Source: Terrabacter sp. 28
GTDB lineage: Bacteria > Actinomycetota > Actinomycetes > Actinomycetales > Dermatophilaceae
DNA length: 64,000 nt
Reading direction: 5' to 3'
Assembly (NCBI GenBank): GCA_000955875.1
Contig: JYOE01000007.1
Coordinates: 62,001-126,000 of the forward strand
The position numbers were made by a program, and so were the translations under genes. Below the pieces are notes generated by a model. It made no database searches. It was not told the DNA's origin and worked only from the letters and a program-made list of their open reading frames with translations. Below are positions 59,783 through 64,000 of the stretch, in pieces. Position 1 is the stretch's first letter. Each line of letters begins with the position of its first letter.

Positions 59783-60244
59783 ATGGCGTACGACGTCGAC
59801 TTCACGGAGGTCTCGACGGTCGGCTTGGAGTCCTCGCCGGTGGCCGAGGCGCTGGCAGGCCTGCGCGCCAACGAGGCCCGCTACTTCAAGAACAAGTACT
59901 CCCACACGTTCAGCGTGGAGCCCGCCGACCGGGCGAAGGACGTCGTCGCATACGTGGCCAGGGTCCTCGAGGAGGAGCGCGGCATCGTCATCGCCTCACC
60001 GGCGCTCGAGGCGACCGAGTTCGAGGTCGACGGCGTGCGCTGGTCCTACGTCTTCTACGAGTCGGGCCTGTCGGTCAACGTGCTCTACACCCTCGCCGAC
60101 GGCGGCAAGCGGGCCGTCGGGTTCAAGCTCTCCGACGGGATGGATGTGCCCGACGAGCTCGGCGACTTCAAGTTCGCCCGGCAGAAGTCGAAGCTGGCCG
60201 GCACGATCCGCGGCTCGTACTTCGTCATCAAGGGCGAGTACTAG
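59783..60244 (+). CDS. Cytoplasmic protein of unknown function
   Basis: A 153-residue soluble protein, family not recognised. Mixed alpha/beta: DFTEVSTVGLESSPVAEAL, then a basic segment (EARYFKNKYSHTF) and strands such as VRWSYVFYESGLSVNVLYTL. No cysteines or export signal. AGGAGG seven bases before the ATG is the best ribosome site nearby, suggesting good expression. Isolated gene. Confidence 0.75.
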   Translation: MAYDVDFTEVSTVGLESSPVAEALAGLRANEARYFKNKYSHTFSVEPADRAKDVVAYVARVLEEERGIVIASPALEATEFEVDGVRWSYVFYESGLSVNVLYTLADGGKRAVGFKLSDGMDVPDELGDFKFARQKSKLAGTIRGSYFVIKGEY

Positions 60245-60278
60245 ATCCCGTCGGCATCGACCGCTCGCCGAGAACCTG

Positions 60279-60375
60279 TGTCGGAAAGTGGGCACTCGAC
60301 GGTGTGCCCGGCTCCCTTCCCACCCTCGAGAACGCCGTTCCCGGCGCACCTCCCGTCGGGGTGGGCTCTCGACGG
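60279..60375 (+). repeat. Dispersed repeat copy with a degenerate second copy
   Basis: TGTCGGAAAGTGGGCACTCG (60279 onward, ending ACGG at 60302) matches the 34.3 kb family. A weaker relative, GTCGGGGTGGGCTCTCGACG, spans 60355-60374. They occupy the gap between convergent genes and may act as terminators. Confidence 0.65.
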
Positions 60376-60376
60376 C

Positions 60377-60643
60377 TCAGCGCAGGTAGAGGGCGCGGGC
60401 CGGGCAGAGGCGGATCGCCGTCTCTGCCACGGCGTGGCCCTGCGGCCCCTCGACCGTCTCGGGCGCGATCACGGGGTAGCCCCACTCATCGAGCGTCACC
60501 CCGTCGAGCAGCTGCGCGCACACGCCGTGCCCGGTGCACGCGACGCGGTCGACGGCGAGGCGGCTCGCCCGGACGAGGCCGAGGCGCCGGCTCGTGTGCC
60601 CCGTCGCCTCGGCAGGGTTGTCGTGGTCAGCCTGCGTGGACAT
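60377..60643 (-). CDS. Small ferredoxin ([3Fe-4S]-type)
   Basis: An 88-residue ferredoxin. Three cysteines in ACTGHGVCAQ (C-x5-C) and RLCPARAL match the three-ligand [3Fe-4S] pattern common in actinobacteria. About 28 polar residues precede the core. ATG after GGGAGGA; it overlaps the NuoF-like gene by 17 bases. Likely electron partner of that flavoprotein. Confidence 0.88.
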   Translation of the reverse strand: MSTQADHDNPAEATGHTSRRLGLVRASRLAVDRVACTGHGVCAQLLDGVTLDEWGYPVIAPETVEGPQGHAVAETAIRLCPARALYLR

Positions 60644-61760
60644 GGGTCCTCCCGTCGGTGCGGTGGTCGTTCTGCCTGAGTGCGGCGTCGCACCGGCCGT
60701 GCCGATGCGTGTCGAGGTGGGGTCCGAAGACCCGCAGGGCCGACCAGGCGAAGCCGGCCACCCCGTCCGGGAAGCGGCACGCGCCGCGCCCCGGGAGGCG
60801 CGAGATCCTCGAGACGACGCGGCCGTGTGCCGTGTGGTCACCTGCCGCGAGCGCCCGCCAGTCCGCGGCGAGCGCGGGCAGCCCGAACATGCACGGCCCG
60901 CACTGGCCGGCGGACTCGCCGGCCGCCCAGGTCAGGCAGCGGTCGACGAACTCGACGGGGCACGCGGCTGGGTCGAGCACCTCGACGACGCCCGGTCCGG
61001 TGCGGGCCCCGACGCGGGCGAGGCCCTCGTCCGACCACGCCAGACCACGGAGGTCGGCGGGCGCGACGAACGTGCCACCGAGTCCGCCGAGCAGCACGCC
61101 CGGCGACCGGTCCACGAGCCCGGAGGCGACGGCCACCGGGTCGGCCGCCGCGAGGAGGTCGAGCACCGGGGCGCCCGCCGCGGTCTCGACGACGACCCCT
61201 CGGGCCGTGGGCGTGCTCACGGCGACGAGGCGGGGGCCCGGCTCGGCTGTGGTGCCGAACGACCGGTGCCAGTCGGCCCCGAGTCGCACGACCTGCCCTG
61301 CGCGCCAGACGGTCTCGGCGTTGAGCACGACGGTGGGCCTGATGTGCCGGCCGTCGCTGTCGCGACCACCGCGAACGAACGGCTGGCGCTTGGCCATCGG
61401 GCGGGCCAGACCGCCCTGTGCGAGCGAGATGAGCGAGGACTCCTCCGACGAGACGTAGCGGGCCGGCACCTCGAGGACGGGCAACCCGGCCGCCCGCAGC
61501 CGGTGCGCGGTGTCGGAACCGCGGTGAGCTGCATACGTGGTCGCGGAGCCGGCCGCGATGGCCGCGGCGCCGTCGAAGAGCTCGGCGAGGCGGTGGGCGA
61601 CGACCCAGCCGTCCTTGGCGGCGCCGAGCTCGCCGTCGCAGGCGTTGACGATGAGGTGTGCGCCGTGGGCGTGGGCGGCCTCGACCTTACGGGCCGTGCT
61701 GAAGGCAGCGCCGCCGCGGCCGGTGAGGCCGGCTTCGGCGAGGAGCGCGGTGAGGGTCAT
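60627..61760 (-). CDS. NuoF-like flavoprotein (NADH dehydrogenase 51-kDa-like)
   Basis: A 377-residue cytoplasmic flavoprotein. FMN/NADH motif GRGGAAFSTARKVEAA near the N-terminus, the VSSEESSL region, an SLBB-like middle, and a C-terminal cluster motif ESAGQCGPC with a further Cys in GRGACRFPDG. NuoF proper has ESCGKCTPC, so the first of the four [4Fe-4S] ligands is replaced by Ala. It overlaps the membrane gene upstream by four bases (ATGA) and the ferredoxin downstream by 17. Expected role: moving electrons between NAD(P)H or ferredoxin and the membrane haem protein. Confidence 0.88.
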   Translation of the reverse strand: MTLTALLAEAGLTGRGGAAFSTARKVEAAHAHGAHLIVNACDGELGAAKDGWVVAHRLAELFDGAAAIAAGSATTYAAHRGSDTAHRLRAAGLPVLEVPARYVSSEESSLISLAQGGLARPMAKRQPFVRGGRDSDGRHIRPTVVLNAETVWRAGQVVRLGADWHRSFGTTAEPGPRLVAVSTPTARGVVVETAAGAPVLDLLAAADPVAVASGLVDRSPGVLLGGLGGTFVAPADLRGLAWSDEGLARVGARTGPGVVEVLDPAACPVEFVDRCLTWAAGESAGQCGPCMFGLPALAADWRALAAGDHTAHGRVVSRISRLPGRGACRFPDGVAGFAWSALRVFGPHLDTHRHGRCDAALRQNDHRTDGRTHVHAG

Positions 61761-62320
61761 GACCACTCCTGGGTGAGGACGGCCGCGCGACGGGCGCGGT
61801 CGGCGTGCGTCGTGGACCAGCGCCACCCGAGGGCTCCGAGGCCGACGAGGGCGCAGGCGACGGTGGTGGCGACCAGGAGGAGCTGGTCGCTCGTGCCGAG
61901 GGCGAGGCCGTGCACGACAGCCATCGGCCACAGCGCGTGAGAGAGCAGGTGCACGCGGCGCCAGGTGCGCTCGGCCAGCCGGTGCCGCAGCACCGACGTG
62001 ACGACGACCGCCACGAGGATGTCGACGGCGAGGGTGCCGAGGCCGACCCACAGCGCCTCGTAGCCGGACGTGAAGGGCAGGACCGCCGAGACGAGGTCGA
62101 TCGACACGTAGGTCTCGGCGATCGCGGTGGCGATGTGAGCGCCGAGGAAGACCGTCATGCCGAGGGAGAGCCAGCGGTGCATGGCCATGACGACCGTCGC
62201 CGACTCGCCGTGCGGGCTACGGCGGCCGGCCGTCACGGCGCCGAGCACGACGACAGCGGTGAGCAGCACGATGCTGACGACGCCGGTGGCGCGGGAGACG
62301 AACCAGAGCAGCTCGTTCAT
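61757..62320 (-). CDS. Ferric-reductase-like haem-b membrane protein
   Basis: A 187-residue protein with five or six helices. Likely haem-ligating His residues lie in AMHRWLSLG and FLGAHIATAI on one helix pair and HLLSHALWP and AVVHGLALG on another. It resembles the ferric-reductase-like transmembrane domain without the flavin/NAD domain, which here would be supplied by neighbouring genes. The start shares one base with the ApbE stop (TGATG). Confidence 0.85.
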   Translation of the reverse strand: MNELLWFVSRATGVVSIVLLTAVVVLGAVTAGRRSPHGESATVVMAMHRWLSLGMTVFLGAHIATAIAETYVSIDLVSAVLPFTSGYEALWVGLGTLAVDILVAVVVTSVLRHRLAERTWRRVHLLSHALWPMAVVHGLALGTSDQLLLVATTVACALVGLGALGWRWSTTHADRARRAAVLTQEWS

Positions 62321-63246
62321 CAGGCGGCCCTGCCCAACGGGTCGGGCCAGCCGGTCGTCCTGACGACGTGGCCGTCGGCGGCGTCGAGGCGGGCCGGTAT
62401 GCCGTTGGCCTCCAGCCACGCGGGCGCGTCGTCACCGAGCACGATCGCAGCGGTCGACGCGGCGTTCGCCTCGAGGCAGGTCACGGCGGCGCAGGAGACC
62501 TGCGCCCAGACCGCGGGTGCGGTGCGCCCCGTTCGGGGGTCGACGATGTGGTGGTGGACGGCTCCGTCGACCGACCAGACCCGACGTTGCGTGGAGGACG
62601 TCGCGATGGCCTGGCCGGTGCTCGTCACGACCTGCCGGGTGACGCCGTGGGCGTCGTCGATGCCGATCGACCACCCCTGCGGCGGAAGCGAACCCGAGAC
62701 CGAGACGTCGCCGCCGAGGTTGACCACGAAGCCTCCGGGGAGCTGCTCGGCGAGCAGCTGGGCGATCGTGTCGGCGGCGTGAGCCTTGGCGGTCGCGCCC
62801 AGGTCGATGAGGGTGCCGGCGGTGACGCTGACGCGGCGGGCCGACGGGTTGAGGTGGACGGTGTGCCAGTGCGGCACACCGGCGATCCGCGTCTGGTGGA
62901 AGTCGCGTCGGGCTCGCACCACGTCGAGGTCGTCGTCGTAGCCGCCGGCGACGAGGGCCGAGCCGACCGTCGGGTCGACGAGGCCGCCGGTGAGGCGCGC
63001 GACGCGCAGGGCCGCCTCGAGGTATGCCGCGAACGTGGCCGACACGAAGGCCTCCGTCGGTGCCCGCCGCGCGCGGGCCGCGAGGAGGCTCACCTCCGAG
63101 TCGGGGCGAAAGCGGCTCACGGCCCGGTCGAGCTCAGCCAGGTGACGGCGCGCGATCGCGACCGCGGGCTCGAGCGTCTCGGGCTCGGTCACGAGGATCG
63201 TGTTCGTCGTGCCGATGGCGCCGAACGTCCCGGCCGTCGGGCTCAT
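62320..63246 (-). CDS. apbE: FAD:protein FMN transferase
   Basis: A 308-residue ApbE-family enzyme. Recognisable blocks are SRFRPDSEVSLL, GGLVDPTVGSAL, TLIDLGATAKAHAAD, VVNLGGDVSVSG, IATSSTQRR and HHIVDPRTGRTAP. It attaches FMN through a phosphoester to Thr/Ser of extracytoplasmic proteins. No classical export signal is evident at this N-terminus, which is unusual; secreted forms are lipoproteins. It overlaps both neighbours by one base. Confidence 0.93.
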   Translation of the reverse strand: MSPTAGTFGAIGTTNTILVTEPETLEPAVAIARRHLAELDRAVSRFRPDSEVSLLAARARRAPTEAFVSATFAAYLEAALRVARLTGGLVDPTVGSALVAGGYDDDLDVVRARRDFHQTRIAGVPHWHTVHLNPSARRVSVTAGTLIDLGATAKAHAADTIAQLLAEQLPGGFVVNLGGDVSVSGSLPPQGWSIGIDDAHGVTRQVVTSTGQAIATSSTQRRVWSVDGAVHHHIVDPRTGRTAPAVWAQVSCAAVTCLEANAASTAAIVLGDDAPAWLEANGIPARLDAADGHVVRTTGWPDPLGRAA

Positions 63247-63524
63247 CACGAGCCGCCCGAGCTGGTCTGGGCCTGCCCGTTGCCGTTGGCCACGGGCGCG
63301 ACCGCGGAGAACCCGGTCGTGTCCGAGCTGCTCGAGTCGTCGGAGCTGGTCGAGCTGCTCGAGCTGCTCGAGCTGCTCGAGCTCGTCGTGCCGGTGGTGG
63401 AGGCCGCCACCGTCTGCGTGTCGGCGAGGTGGATGCCGATCGCACCGACGAGGAGCGTCGAGGCGGTGAGGGCGCCGGCCGTCATGAGTCGGGCTCGGTG
63501 CAGGGCTCGGGGGAGGGGGCTCAT
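63246..63524 (-). CDS. Small Ser-rich exported or membrane-anchored protein
   Basis: A 92-residue protein. One hydrophobic segment (MTAGALTASTLLVGAIGIHLA) at about 14-34, then a tail of about 55 residues dominated by Ser, Thr and Asp, with a run of 12 Ser. No FMN-binding domain is visible; in related operons a flavinylated domain protein often holds this place. Good ribosome site AAGGAGA. The tail could be an acceptor for FMN or a wall-spanning spacer. Confidence 0.75.
   Translation of the reverse strand: MSPLPRALHRARLMTAGALTASTLLVGAIGIHLADTQTVAASTTGTTSSSSSSSSSSSTSSDDSSSSDTTGFSAVAPVANGNGQAQTSSGGS
63352..63387. repeat. 9-base tandem repeat
   Basis: GAGCTGCTC is repeated three times plus one diverged copy, encoding the Ser run of the small exported protein; in-frame length changes are possible. 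Confidence 0.8.
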
Positions 63525-63687
63525 GGGGGGTCTCCTTCGGTGGGATTGGATCCACCGTCGCGGCCGCCGCTGTGCACCTGCTGTGCCGCCGCCCAGCCTC
63601 CGCGATGACTTAGCCTTGCGCCGTCCGGACGCACACGGCATACGCAATCCGCTTGCGGCAGCGGGCCGGTCGGGCGAGGCTCGGCAC

Positions 63688-64000
63688 ATGCCACTCGCGA
63701 TCCACAACATCACCTTCGACTGCACCGACGCTCGTGCGCTGGGCACGTTCTGGGCGAACCTGCTCGGCTGGAACGTCTACTACGACGACGACCCCGAGGT
63801 CGTGGTCGCGCCGTCGTTCCCCCACCAGGGCACGGGCATGCTCTTCATCCCGGTGCCCGAGGGCAAGACCGCCAAGAACCGCATGCACCTCGATGTCGCA
63901 CCCGACGAGGGGACCCGTGACGAGGCCGTCGAGCGGGCACTCGAGGCCGGCGCGACCATCACCGGTGACCACCGCAAGGACGACGGCACCGGCTGGGTGA
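63688..64000 (+). CDS. VOC-family (glyoxalase-like) protein, partial at window end
   Basis: About 104 residues are visible and the frame is still open at the window edge. IHNITFDCTDARALGTFWANLLGW opens a VOC module in pieces, and NRMHLDVAPDEGTRDEAVERALEAGA the second. It resembles the VOC protein at 56871-57305 in plan (FDC-T/AD start and KNR-HLDV), so the two may be distant paralogues. Start ATG at 63688. Confidence 0.85.
   Translation, partial: MPLAIHNITFDCTDARALGTFWANLLGWNVYYDDDPEVVVAPSFPHQGTGMLFIPVPEGKTAKNRMHLDVAPDEGTRDEAVERALEAGATITGDHRKDDGTGWV

Noticed and set aside
1..64000. Mobile element or prophage
   Set aside because: No transposase, integrase, recombinase or phage structural gene was recognised, and gene style is uniform.

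Overview
The window is high-GC (roughly 70%) actinobacterial chromosome. Dense coding, GTG starts, ATGA/TGATG gene overlaps, twin-arginine lipoproteins, LacI-regulated ABC sugar importers and an Arr-type rifamycin ADP-ribosyltransferase all fit. My best guess is a Micrococcales genus, possibly Intrasporangiaceae, but that is an inference from gene style; no rRNA or marker gene is present. I see no tRNA, rRNA, CRISPR array, transposase, integrase or phage gene.

Layout. (1) 57-17284: an extracytoplasmic copper/oxidase cluster. Reading leftwards it encodes a giant secreted beta-helix protein, three tandem multicopper-oxidase-fold proteins, a membrane-anchored protein, a CopC-CopD fusion and a lytic transglycosylase. 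A response regulator/histidine kinase pair is transcribed divergently from the giant gene, and the 308-base gap between them carries direct repeats resembling an OmpR/PhoB-family box. (2) 17271-21899: a universal stress protein and a ribose/fructose-type ABC importer with a divergent LacI repressor; promoter and palindromic operators are readable. (3) 21909-28903: 5-oxoprolinase (PxpA and fused PxpBC), a GH4 phospho-glycosidase, a zinc-type CDF exporter with divergent ArsR sensor, a PfkB kinase and a small unknown. (4) 29027-49392: a carbohydrate locus of about 20 kb. The minus strand carries an Opp/Dpp-type importer, a LacI regulator, a cytoplasmic glucoamylase-like (GH144-like) hydrolase and a MalEFG-type importer. 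The plus strand carries a very long GH94 phosphorylase, a GH3 beta-glucosidase and a divergent GH35 enzyme in one tight operon. The GH94-GH3 pairing recalls characterised sophoro-oligosaccharide (beta-1,2-glucan) loci. (5) 49509-60244: mixed single genes, including small secreted proteins, an Imm5-like/Arr fusion, a membrane-anchored molybdopterin oxidoreductase, a CPBP protease, a lipoprotein, a P-loop GTPase-like protein, a VOC protein, a peptidase S51 and a GtrII-like membrane protein. (6) 60377-63524: a translationally coupled redox operon (Ser-rich exported protein, ApbE flavin transferase, haem-b membrane protein, NuoF-like flavoprotein, ferredoxin). A partial VOC gene closes the window.

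The strongest candidates for something undescribed are: the three tandem oxidase-fold proteins, in which recognisable copper-ligand motifs are split between neighbours; the proposed actinobacterial beta-1,2-glucan locus with two importers; the Imm5-like/Arr fusion; a dispersed intergenic repeat built around TGAGCACTCGAC; and an over-represented GGCATAC/GTATGCC heptamer that appears in several reading frames, sometimes at the cost of rare codons. All functions are read from sequence motifs without database searches.
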